Shown here piece after piece: positions 1 through 6,584 of a DNA stretch of 29,933 nucleotides. Made by a program: the position numbers and the translations under genes. The notes under the pieces are model-generated. The model was not told the origin of the DNA, did not search any database, and worked only from the letters and a program-made list of their open reading frames with translations. Origin of the DNA: an uncultured Collinsella sp. (GTDB lineage: Bacteria; Actinomycetota; Coriobacteriia; Coriobacteriales; Coriobacteriaceae); assembly GCA_959596505.1 (NCBI GenBank), contig CAUFWM010000016.1, positions 1 through 29,933 of the forward strand, given 5' to 3'. Position 1 is the first letter of the stretch. Every line of letters starts with the position of its first letter.

Positions 1-775
1 GCAGCGCAAGCTCGCGGTCGTCGGCATAGGCGAGCGCCAAGCGCAGGTCCTTGATGAAGTGCTCGACCATAAAGCCGGGCTTGTAGTCGCCGTCGAGCGC
101 TTTGGGGGCCAGGCTCTCCATGGCGCCGGACTTGCCGGTGCCGCCCAAGATCATCTGGCGGGTCTTCTCCAGGTCAAGGCCGCTCAGCTCGGCAAATGCC
201 ATGGCGTCTGCCATGCCAACCATGCAGGCGCCCAGCGACACCTGGTTGGCGAGCTTGGCAGCCTGGCCCTTGCCAGCGCCGTCAAAGCAGCAGATGGTTG
301 CCGCAAAGGTGGAAAGGATATCGCGGACCGGGGCGATGTCGTTCTCGGTAGCGCCCACGATAGCCGTGAGCGTGCCGGCGATCGCGCCCGACTCGCCACC
401 GGTGACAGGGCAGTCAAACGCCATGCGACCAGAAACCTGGGCGGCCTCGGCAATGTCACGGGCGAGCTCGGGCGAGCTCGTAGTGAGGTCGATCAGCACC
501 GCGCCGGGCTTAGTGCACGCGAGCAGGCCGTCGCCCGCCAGGTAGAGTTCCTCGACCTCGGAGGGATAACCCACCATGGTAAAGACGACATCGGCGTTAG
601 CCACGGCGTCGGCCGGCGTTTCGGCCCAGACGGCACCGCGCTCGATAAGCGCGGCAGCCTTGGACTTGGTGCGGTTGTTGACCGTGACGGGATAGCCGGC
701 ATCCAGGATGTGACCGGCGATGGGGGCACCCATGATTCCGGTGCCGATAAATGCGACGGAGAGCTTGTTTGCCAT
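1..775 (-). CDS. NAD(P)-dependent beta-hydroxyacid dehydrogenase (3-hydroxyisobutyrate dehydrogenase / tartronate semialdehyde reductase family), C-terminus cut off
   Basis: The frame opens at ATG 775 behind a GGAAAGG ribosome binding site and runs open off the left edge, giving 258 residues of a family usually near 290-300. The N-terminus has the dinucleotide-binding motif GTGIMGAPIAGHIL (about residues 11-24). An NNRT stretch follows the second beta strand (about 33-36); an Arg there usually favours NADP. DCPVTGGESGA (about 120) matches the family substrate motif and GKGQAAKLANQ (about 168-178) holds the expected catalytic Lys. The family reversibly oxidises short beta-hydroxy acids such as 3-hydroxyisobutyrate, tartronate semialdehyde or 4-hydroxybutyrate. 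The exact substrate cannot be chosen from sequence. It lies 98 bp downstream of degV on the same strand, with no obvious terminator between, so co-transcription is possible. Confidence 0.9.
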   Translation of the reverse strand, partial: MANKLSVAFIGTGIMGAPIAGHILDAGYPVTVNNRTKSKAAALIERGAVWAETPADAVANADVVFTMVGYPSEVEELYLAGDGLLACTKPGAVLIDLTTSSPELARDIAEAAQVSGRMAFDCPVTGGESGAIAGTLTAIVGATENDIAPVRDILSTFAATICCFDGAGKGQAAKLANQVSLGACMVGMADAMAFAELSGLDLEKTRQMILGGTGKSGAMESLAPKALDGDYKPGFMVEHFIKDLRLALAYADDRELAL

Positions 776-873
776 GAAACCTTTCCTTTTGGGTTGGGTG
801 TTGTTACCAGGTTGAATACTCAGTGCCAGCGTTTGGGCCGTGACTTGAGGGCGCTTGCAACCGCAGCGCCCGC

Positions 874-1827
874 CTACTCGCCGCGCACGCGACGCGCGAT
901 GCGGTCGGAAAGCGAGGCTTTCTCGGCGCGATTCTTGCCCCAAAACGCGCAGGCCACCATGCCGGGGCCCACGTGCGAGCCGATGGTAGGACCGACGGAG
1001 CTGCGAATGATCGTGACGTCGGCGCAGCCCTCCTCCTTGCGGATGGCGGCCTCGAGCCAGTCACCATCCTTTTCGGCATCGGCCGTCATGATGGCGATGG
1101 GCATGGTGCGATCGGGCACGTAGTTCTCGCGGAACGACTTGAGGATGGACTTGAGCGCCTTCTTGCGGCCGCGGTTGACGCCGATCAGCGACAGCGAGCC
1201 GGCCAGGTCGTAGGAGAGCTCGGGCTTGACGTCGAGCTTTGCCGTGAGCTGCGCCGCCGCGGGAGGAATGCGGCCGCCGGCAGCCAGTGCGTCGAAGCTC
1301 TCGAGCGTAAAGTAGCCGTGCACGTAGGTCTTTGCCTCGTTTGCCCAATCGACCAGCTGCTTGGCGGTCAGTCCCGCCGAACGCTGGCGCACGGCCTCGA
1401 GCGCCAAGAGCGCACCGGTCGCGCAGGGCAGAGCGTTGTCGACCACGTAGAGCTCAAAGTTGGGATACTCGGCGCGCACGACATCTGCCGCCTGGCACGC
1501 GGAGTTGTAGCTCGACGACAGCGCCGAGGTAAAGCACAGGTAGACCGTGGGCGTGCCCTCTTTGGCGCACTCGGTAAAAAACTCGATATAGCGACCGAGC
1601 GACACAGCCGAGGTGGACACGCGGGCACCGGCGCGCATGCGGTCGTAGAACTCCTTAGGGCTCATGCTCGACCAGATGTCGTCTGTGCGCTCCTCGCCAT
1701 CGATAATGAAAGGGAAACCCAGGATATCGACATCGAGGTTCGCGGCGACCTCGGGGCTAAAGTCGCAGCAGGTATCGACGACGATGCGGCAACGGTTCGA
1801 ATGACCGGCGGATGCGGCCTTGTCCAT
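874..1827 (-). CDS. DegV family fatty-acid-binding protein (FakB-like)
   Basis: A 317-residue protein of normal DegV length. Visible hallmarks are VDTCCDFSPE near residue 18 (the early Asp-containing loop), STSAVS near 72 (the family TSxPS ligand motif), the SALSSSYNSA segment near 102, AAGGRI near 185, and GPTIGSHVGPG near 285. DegV proteins bind a fatty acid and, as FakB, present it to the kinase FakA for acyl-phosphate formation. No fakA is in this window, so that role is a family inference. ATG 1827 is preferred because AAGGAG lies 8 nt upstream; an in-frame TTG one codon earlier would give poorer spacing. A strong terminator separates it from hpf upstream, so it should have its own promoter or depend on read-through. 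Confidence 0.93.
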   Translation of the reverse strand: MDKAASAGHSNRCRIVVDTCCDFSPEVAANLDVDILGFPFIIDGEERTDDIWSSMSPKEFYDRMRAGARVSTSAVSLGRYIEFFTECAKEGTPTVYLCFTSALSSSYNSACQAADVVRAEYPNFELYVVDNALPCATGALLALEAVRQRSAGLTAKQLVDWANEAKTYVHGYFTLESFDALAAGGRIPPAAAQLTAKLDVKPELSYDLAGSLSLIGVNRGRKKALKSILKSFRENYVPDRTMPIAIMTADAEKDGDWLEAAIRKEEGCADVTIIRSSVGPTIGSHVGPGMVACAFWGKNRAEKASLSDRIARRVRGE

Positions 1828-1845
1828 CAAAGCGACTCCTTACGT

Positions 1846-1877
1846 AAAAAGGCGGCCACCCGCATGGGATGGCCGCC
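1846..1877 (-). terminator. Intrinsic terminator downstream of hpf
   Basis: On the minus strand GGCGGCCA-t-CCC pairs with GGG-TGGCCGCC around an ATGC loop, about 11 GC-rich pairs with one bulge, followed directly by five T. It lies 30 nt past the hpf stop codon and just before the degV ribosome binding site. Confidence 0.9.
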
Positions 1878-1880
1878 AAC

Positions 1881-1902
1881 CGTTAACTCATGCAAGTTAA
1901 CG
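1881..1902. repeat. Perfect 8-bp palindrome between hpf stop and its terminator
   Basis: CGTTAACT and AGTTAACG flank a 6-nt CATGCA spacer. It lies 4 nt past the hpf stop codon and 3 nt before the terminator stem, so the 3' end of the hpf mRNA could fold as two consecutive hairpins. It may act in 3'-end protection or be a protein site; nothing decides between these. Confidence 0.6.
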
Positions 1903-1906
1903 TATT

Positions 1907-2491
1907 TTACTCGTCAAGTGTTTCGATGCGGGGCTTGATGATGCCATATCCACCATTCTTACGGTGATACACCACATTGATGAGACCGGTCGTCGCGTTC
2001 TCGAACACGTAGAAGTCGTGGCCCAGCAAATCGGTCTGCACCAGCGCCTGCTCCTCGGTCATCGGGGTGACATCGATGACCTTCTCGCGGACGAGCAGGT
2101 CGTCGTCCTCCTCGGGCAGCAGCAGGTCGGCCAGATCCTCAACGCGCTCGACCGGCGCGACATCCGCGGCACTGGCACCACCCTGGCGGTTGTCCACGAC
2201 CTTGGTCTTGAACTTGCGCAGCTGGCGGGTGACCTTATCGGCGGAGAGGTCGATGGCAGCATACATATCTGCGCCGTGCTCGGCAACGCGAATCACCGAA
2301 CCGCGGGCACGAGCCGTGACCTCGACGATTGCCGGGTTGGGGTTCGAGGGGTTCTTCTCATAACGAAGCACGACGTCGACTGTCATGGGCTCGATGTCGA
2401 AAACCTTGAGCGCCTCGCCGATTTTCTCATCCACATGCGCACGCAGAGCATCGGTTACCGTCGTCTTGCGTCCAGAAACCTTGATATCCAT
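1907..2491 (-). CDS. hpf: Long-form ribosome hibernation promoting factor
   Basis: A 194-residue protein starting at ATG 2491 with GGAG upstream. The frame stays open 20 codons further, but that stretch has no ribosome binding site and does not resemble the family. Residues 1 to about 105 match the S30AE fold (MDIKVSGRKT, VDVVLRYEK, DMYAAIDLSADKVTRQLRK). After a variable acidic linker, the C-terminal dimerisation domain runs from about 135 (VIDVTPMTEEQALVQTDLLG, then HDFYVFENATTG and NVVYHRKNGGYGIIKP). Long HPF binds the small-subunit decoding centre and dimerises 70S ribosomes into inactive 100S particles in stationary phase or stress. It is a monocistronic gene with a hairpin-containing leader and a strong terminator. 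Confidence 0.96.
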   Translation of the reverse strand: MDIKVSGRKTTVTDALRAHVDEKIGEALKVFDIEPMTVDVVLRYEKNPSNPNPAIVEVTARARGSVIRVAEHGADMYAAIDLSADKVTRQLRKFKTKVVDNRQGGASAADVAPVERVEDLADLLLPEEDDDLLVREKVIDVTPMTEEQALVQTDLLGHDFYVFENATTGLINVVYHRKNGGYGIIKPRIETLDE

Positions 2492-2707
2492 ACGTGGCTC
2501 CAATCTGCCTCGGGGACTTACTGTACTGGCTATGTACCCATTGCCGTGCATTTAATCACGCGAATTCCCAAAGACCCGAATAACGACTGCTTGATACCGC
2601 ATACCGAAGTCTCGCACTTTTCCGTGACAAAGTGCGCTATAGGAGGGCGTCGACAAAGCTAGTTTTTTTCCTGGAAATCAGCTTTTACCTGCCGTTTTTA
2701 CCAAAAT
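2492..2707 (-). promoter_or_regulatory. Leader and upstream region of hpf, with an 8-bp palindrome
   Basis: About 215 bp without a credible gene. A perfect inverted repeat, CGCACTTT (2613-2620) and AAAGTGCG (2629-2636), sits about 120 bp upstream of the hpf start, and GACAAAG occurs twice nearby. This could be an operator or leader hairpin for stress control of hpf. I cannot identify a convincing -35/-10 pair, so the promoter is not placed. Confidence 0.4.
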
Positions 2708-2742
2708 AGAAAAGCCGGGCTCCCTTATTGGGGAGACCCGGC
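2708..2742 (-). terminator. Intrinsic terminator of the solute-binding lipoprotein gene
   Basis: On the minus strand GCCGGG-t-CTCCC pairs with GGGAG-c-CCGGC around a short AT-containing loop, followed by TTTTCTATTTT. It lies about 65 bp downstream of the stop codon at 2809. Confidence 0.85.
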
Positions 2743-2808
2743 CATGCGTGTTGAAACCGTGAAGAAGCGCCTTGTTCAGCGTGTGGCAGGCGCCACCCCT
2801 ACCAATAA

Positions 2809-3819
2809 CTAGCTATTGAGCTTGTTGATGTCATCGTCGGTGATGGTGCCCTCCTGGCTAGACGACGGGCCGTCGCTGTTGTTATCAGAGGCGTCGTCAT
2901 CGGAGGACTCGGTCTCGTTGGACGTGGAGTCGGATGCCTGCACATTGGCCCCCGAAACGGTCTTGGCGGTAAGGTCATAGGGCATCTGTCCGTACCAGAC
3001 GCAGTGGACTGCCTCGAGCGTGCCATCGACCGTGATGCCATCGAGGGCATCGCTCACGGCACGGCACAGCTCATCATTAGAGCTAAGACCTGCGACGCCA
3101 AGCGTGGAGGGCGCCTCGAGCGTACCGACATAGGAGATCTGGCTCATCAGACGCGCGAGGTAGCCACCAGCCGTGGAATCACAGATCACGTAATCGACCT
3201 CGCCCGACTCGAGCGCCTCAAAGCACTCATTGATGTTGGAAAAGGTCTTTTGGTTGGCGGTGATGCTTTGCTTGGCGAGCGCCTCCTGCGAGGCCGAGGA
3301 GGTCTGAACGCCCAGGGTAGCGGTGTTAAGCGTTTCGGTGGAAACGCTCAGCGACTCGCCGTCACTGCTCTTGCCGAATACGGCGGCGGCATCGTACAGA
3401 CAGGTGCCAAGCGAGCTGATGTCGCCGCCCGCAGACTTGATGTCGCCAATGAAGATGTCCGCCTTTTTATCGCTGAGCGCGGAATCGGCCGAGGACGCAT
3501 CGACAAAGGCGACCTTGAGACCCATGCGGCATGCGAGGGCACGAGCGGCATCGACCGCATAGCCCGTGAGGTTTCCGTCGGCATCCTGCATGGCCTGCGG
3601 TGCATCGGACGTATCGAGGGCGACCGTCAGGGTTCCCGGCGTGACCAGGGCATCGTCCGATACCGTGGGGGTAACGGTCTCGCGCTCGATCTGGTCGATC
3701 GTGGGCGTCGTGAACGTGGACAGTGGATTGAACGCGCATCCGCTCAGGCCCAAAACGGCAATGACCGCCGCGGCCCCAGCACCTAACCGAGCCGCATGCA
3801 TCAAGCTGCCCCTCACCAT
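2809..3819 (-). CDS. Extracellular solute-binding lipoprotein (family 3, amino-acid-type ABC receptor fold)
   Basis: A 336-residue exported lipoprotein. The N-terminus has a hydrophobic core (GAGAAAVIAVLGLSGC) ending in lipobox LSGC, so Cys28 should be lipidated. The mature part reads like a type 3 periplasmic-binding-protein domain (GTLTVALDTSD, GYAVDAARALACRMGLKVAFV, KADIFIGDI, later a DYVICDSTAGGYL segment). The last 45 or so residues are a Ser/Asp/Glu-rich tail. No permease or ATPase is adjacent, so it is an orphan receptor or a ligand sensor. Start choice is uncertain. ATG 3819 gives an Arg in the n-region; ATG 3801 has the better GAGG ribosome binding site and would shorten the signal by 6 residues. 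The frame also stays open upstream past 4040 and might encode an N-terminal extension. Confidence 0.82.
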   Translation of the reverse strand: MVRGSLMHAARLGAGAAAVIAVLGLSGCAFNPLSTFTTPTIDQIERETVTPTVSDDALVTPGTLTVALDTSDAPQAMQDADGNLTGYAVDAARALACRMGLKVAFVDASSADSALSDKKADIFIGDIKSAGGDISSLGTCLYDAAAVFGKSSDGESLSVSTETLNTATLGVQTSSASQEALAKQSITANQKTFSNINECFEALESGEVDYVICDSTAGGYLARLMSQISYVGTLEAPSTLGVAGLSSNDELCRAVSDALDGITVDGTLEAVHCVWYGQMPYDLTAKTVSGANVQASDSTSNETESSDDDASDNNSDGPSSSQEGTITDDDINKLNS

Positions 3820-4150
3820 GTCCACTACCCTGCCTTCTGTGTCGTATACGATCCGTGCCCCGCACGGAATATCGGGTTGTTCCCACCAGCTGACCTGGTA
3901 TTTGACCCCACACTTGCGCACCGGGGCGTTTGCTCGGGAGGCCGCAGCCACCTTCACGACTGGCCCGCTCGCCCGCGAGGCGGTATTGCCCCAAAGAAAG
4001 TAGAACGGACGGTGCGGCTTACATCTAGGACGCGCCATGATCGCGCCGCGCGCACGCGGTCGCTTACGTGGATCCCTTTGACCGCGTCTGTCTTGGACTA
4101 GGATGGGCATTTCGTCCGTCCGCAACCACAGCCTGGCAGGAACGTAGCGC

Positions 4151-4179
4151 ATTATAGCTAAGTTCAAGCTATAGTTTAA
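4151..4179 (-). promoter_or_regulatory. Sigma-70-type promoter for the lipoprotein gene
   Basis: On the minus strand TTAAAC (4179-4174) and a perfect TATAAT (4156-4151) are separated by exactly 17 nt. Transcription should begin near 4144. That is about 325 nt upstream of the preferred start of the lipoprotein gene, an unusually long leader. Confidence 0.75.
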
Positions 4180-4254
4180 GGTTAGGGACGTTATTCGCAT
4201 CGCGAGCACAGATTTCGCAGGTCGGGGCGGACCATTCGTGCCCCCATGAAGCCC

Positions 4255-4299
4255 GGAGCTCCCCCACGGGGAGCCCCGGGGCACCCGTCTCAGGGTGCC
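4255..4299. repeat. Two adjacent GC-rich hairpins
   Basis: First hairpin: 4255-4264 with 4268-4277 (9 of 10 pairs, 3-nt loop). Second: GGCACCC (4280-4286) with GGGTGCC (4293-4299), 6-nt loop. There is no U-run on either strand, so they are not classical terminators. They abut the left end of the 217-bp inverted-repeat element and lie downstream of the DUF559-like gene on its strand. Confidence 0.6.
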
Positions 4300-4300
4300 G

Positions 4301-4517
4301 TGTGCAAAAAACGGCAAATATGAGTACTGCTACCAATTTAGTAGCAGCGTATTTCCGCCCCACGAGCCCTTTTTGAGTTCCGCACAGCCCGCTTGGCGCC
4401 AAGATATTCCACATTCGTTTATTATCTCTTCGCTGAATCCAGTTTTTCGGCCCAAGTTTCTTTATTTTTGCTGTCACTAATCTAGTAACAGTACTCATAT
4501 TTGCCGTTTTTTGCACA
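4301..4517. mobile_element. MITE-like 217-bp element with 29-bp perfect terminal inverted repeats
   Basis: Positions 4301-4329 (beginning TGTGCAAAAAACGGC) are the exact reverse complement of 4489-4517. The similarity continues inward at about two thirds identity for another 18 bp, which forms a small hairpin in each end. No transposase is inside; an open frame through it is made largely of the repeats and is not credible. The interior is AT-richer than the surroundings. No clear target-site duplication is visible. It lies between the 3' end of the DUF559-like gene and the promoter of the lipoprotein gene. A non-autonomous transposable element is the simplest reading; a paired regulatory or recombination site is possible. 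Confidence 0.65.
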
Positions 4518-4552
4518 TGGCATATAAACAGACCCCCTATAAAGCCATAGTT

Positions 4553-5665
4553 TTACGCCGGCTTGAGCCCAAAGCACGCTCGGAGCGTATTCAGCAGAGC
4601 ATCTTGCCTCTTTCGACGAGCCTCTACACGATTCTGATATCGTTTACCCATACGCTGGTGGATGCGCCATGCGAGCGCTTCCATCGCTTCCATGTCGCAG
4701 AGCATCTCGTTGTTGACCGTCGCGACCTCGATTCCCATGGACGCCAAACCCGTATTGCGTTTTTCATCGTGAATGCGCCCGCCGCGAGACGAATGGCCCT
4801 GCTCACCGTTGTATTCCAGGTCAAACCGAGCTGCTTCCTGATAGGCATCGCAAACCGCATACGGCATCCCCGAGATCGCCTGCGCACGGTCGTTGAACTC
4901 GATCTTGTGGTCGGTCTTAAAGGGACCGCAGGCAAATCCGCCATAAGAAAACGGAAGCGAAAACATGGCAAGCATGATGCATTCCATGGGTGAGCGCAGG
5001 TTTTCCGACAGAAAGGGGCACAGCCGCCGCAGCTGCTTGGCCGCGCTCCCCTTGCATGCCGCAAGGTAATCTGCCAGGCGATCGGGCGTCAGCACTGGCT
5101 CGACCTCAAAGTAGCCCACATCTGACGGCTGGTCCTTATCCTTTGCAAGCCTGTTCACGGTAGGCGAGCTGTAAGGGGGCAGATACTGCCCGCGATCGCT
5201 CAGCGAAATCTTGGAGCACAGCTCCTGGGCCAGGGCAAATGCCTGGATACAGCCGACTTCGCGCGCAACGGCGGCACAGAGGGCCTCGGGAGACAAGCTG
5301 TACACTCCCGGCTCCACCTCCAAAATCGAGGCGTCCGGCAGGTCTGTAGAACAAACGGACCAGCTTGCACCAGGCATGCGGCGACGCTGCTTCGCCGACC
5401 CCACCAGCAGGCACAAGTCTTCTTGGACCTCGCCACTCACGGCCCCGATCCGCACCAAATCGGGAAGATAAATGTCCTCGGCCGAGGGAGACGATGTATG
5501 CAGCACACGGCGCTCTTCATCGGGATCGAGGTCTCTCCAGCTGATGTAACCCATTTGTCGGCGCTCGGCGCGCATCATGCGCAGCGCCGAGGCACCGGTC
5601 AGGACTACGGAGGCCGCCAGTTGCTCGCTTGTCGGCTCGATGCGCCGCGCTATCTTCACTGCCAC
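4553..5665 (-). CDS. DUF559-like protein with a PD-(D/E)XK nuclease-type C-terminal domain
   Basis: A 370-residue protein from GTG 5665, which has an AGGGGG ribosome binding site about 8 nt upstream; an in-frame TTG at 5683 would overlap comF. The C-terminal third holds FDLEYNGEQGHSSRGGRIHD (about 281-300), then an Arg and a GLASMGIEVATV strand. This is the usual DUF559/Vsr-like pattern, with D282, E284, H291 and D300 as candidate catalytic or structural residues. The stretch RSPMECIMLAMFSLPFSYGGF (about 224 on) resembles a conserved element I associate with coriobacterial members. The N-terminal 200 residues are not recognised; in related actinobacterial proteins this part is often a winged-helix domain. 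The gene starts 11 nt after the comF stop, so the two are probably translationally linked. Function is unknown; nuclease activity is inferred. Confidence 0.72.
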   Translation of the reverse strand: MAVKIARRIEPTSEQLAASVVLTGASALRMMRAERRQMGYISWRDLDPDEERRVLHTSSPSAEDIYLPDLVRIGAVSGEVQEDLCLLVGSAKQRRRMPGASWSVCSTDLPDASILEVEPGVYSLSPEALCAAVAREVGCIQAFALAQELCSKISLSDRGQYLPPYSSPTVNRLAKDKDQPSDVGYFEVEPVLTPDRLADYLAACKGSAAKQLRRLCPFLSENLRSPMECIMLAMFSLPFSYGGFACGPFKTDHKIEFNDRAQAISGMPYAVCDAYQEAARFDLEYNGEQGHSSRGGRIHDEKRNTGLASMGIEVATVNNEMLCDMEAMEALAWRIHQRMGKRYQNRVEARRKRQDALLNTLRACFGLKPA

Positions 5666-5676
5666 AAAACCACCCC

Positions 5677-6483
5677 CTACCAAACGCGTGCGATAGCGAG
5701 GCCATCGACTGCTGCGGCGCCGGCACGCTTGAGCTCCGCCGAGGCTGCTGCCATGGTCGCGCCCGTGGTAATGACATCATCGATGAGCAGCAGACGGCGG
5801 CCGCGCACATCCTCGACCGTCTCGTACATGCCCCGGGCATGCTCCCGGCGCTCATCGCGGCCGAGCTCTCGCTGGTCACCATGACCGTATTTGACCAGGG
5901 CGTCCAGCAACGGGACACCCGAAAGATCGCAAAACGAGCGCGCGATTGCTTCCATATGGTCGAATCCACGCCGCCGAAACGCCGCCGCAGTCGCGGGCAC
6001 AAACACCACCGCGTCCGCACCGGACAACACACCGCCGTGGCGATCGGATGCTGCCACCTGGGCATGCAAGGCGGTGTCGTAGAGTAGCTCCGCCAGATAC
6101 GGTGCCAGGCGGCGCTCGCCCGCATCCTTGTACGCCTTGATGATGCGCGGCAGCGGATGTGCGTAGACGGCACACGCCAGACAGCGATCGAGCGCCTCGG
6201 CCATTGCCGAAGACGCGCCCTCGACCGAGCACTCGGTGCACAGCAAATCCCCAAACGGGGCACCACATCGGATGCAGCTATGGCACGGGTCGATGAGCGC
6301 GAGCGATGCCAGACAATCCTGGCAGATCAGCGCACCGGAGCGCTCGCAGCCGGCGCATCGCGTGGGCGACAACGCCTCGAGCGCCTCGTATGTCACGTGC
6401 TCGGCAAGCGGTAGCAATTCGTCCGCAAACGGTAGGACACCTGCGCCCTGCAAGCGAGTCAATACGTTCAGATGTCTCTTCAT
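5677..6483 (-). CDS. comF: ComF family phosphoribosyltransferase-like competence protein
   Basis: A 268-residue protein, slightly longer than typical ComF. Two zinc-binding modules stand near the N-terminus: CAGC with CQDC (about residues 44-60) and CIRCG with CTEC (about 70-87). The C-terminal half is a phosphoribosyltransferase fold with the PRPP loop LLIDDVITTGATMAAA near residue 230. ComF proteins act with the helicase ComFA and with DprA in handling transforming DNA; a salvage-type PRT activity has also been proposed. No other com genes are visible here. ATG 6483 has GGAGGG 7 nt upstream, but that site lies inside a 12-bp hairpin. Open reading continues upstream without family resemblance. 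Confidence 0.92.
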   Translation of the reverse strand: MKRHLNVLTRLQGAGVLPFADELLPLAEHVTYEALEALSPTRCAGCERSGALICQDCLASLALIDPCHSCIRCGAPFGDLLCTECSVEGASSAMAEALDRCLACAVYAHPLPRIIKAYKDAGERRLAPYLAELLYDTALHAQVAASDRHGGVLSGADAVVFVPATAAAFRRRGFDHMEAIARSFCDLSGVPLLDALVKYGHGDQRELGRDERREHARGMYETVEDVRGRRLLLIDDVITTGATMAAASAELKRAGAAAVDGLAIARVW

Positions 6484-6486
6484 GAC

Positions 6487-6522
6487 ACAACCCTCCCTAC
6501 GCGAAGGCGAAGGGAGGGTTGT
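6487..6522 (-). promoter_or_regulatory. 12-bp hairpin that covers the comF ribosome binding site
   Basis: 6487-6498 and 6511-6522 are perfect reverse complements around a 12-nt loop. In the comF mRNA the 3' arm contains AGGGAGGG, the only good Shine-Dalgarno, located 7 nt before the ATG. The hairpin would block ribosome access. There is no following U-run, so it is a poor terminator for the upstream ricT-like gene. Confidence 0.7.
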
Positions 6523-6534
6523 CGGTGTAGAGCC

Positions 6535-6540
6535 ATGATA
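6535..6540 (-). promoter_or_regulatory. Candidate -10 element for comF
   Basis: TATCAT preceded by GGG on the minus strand. The predicted start near 6527 would place the 5' end of the mRNA right at the foot of the ribosome-binding-site hairpin. No clear -35 is seen 16-18 nt upstream, so the call is tentative. Confidence 0.4.
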
Positions 6541-6584
6541 CCCAGAGGTGCTGGGGTCAGACAGGTTGCATCCGTTTACGGGCG

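Noticed and set aside
4169..4516. A 115-codon minus-strand frame inside the inverted-repeat element
   Set aside because: Most of it is translation of the two terminal repeats and it has no ribosome binding site.
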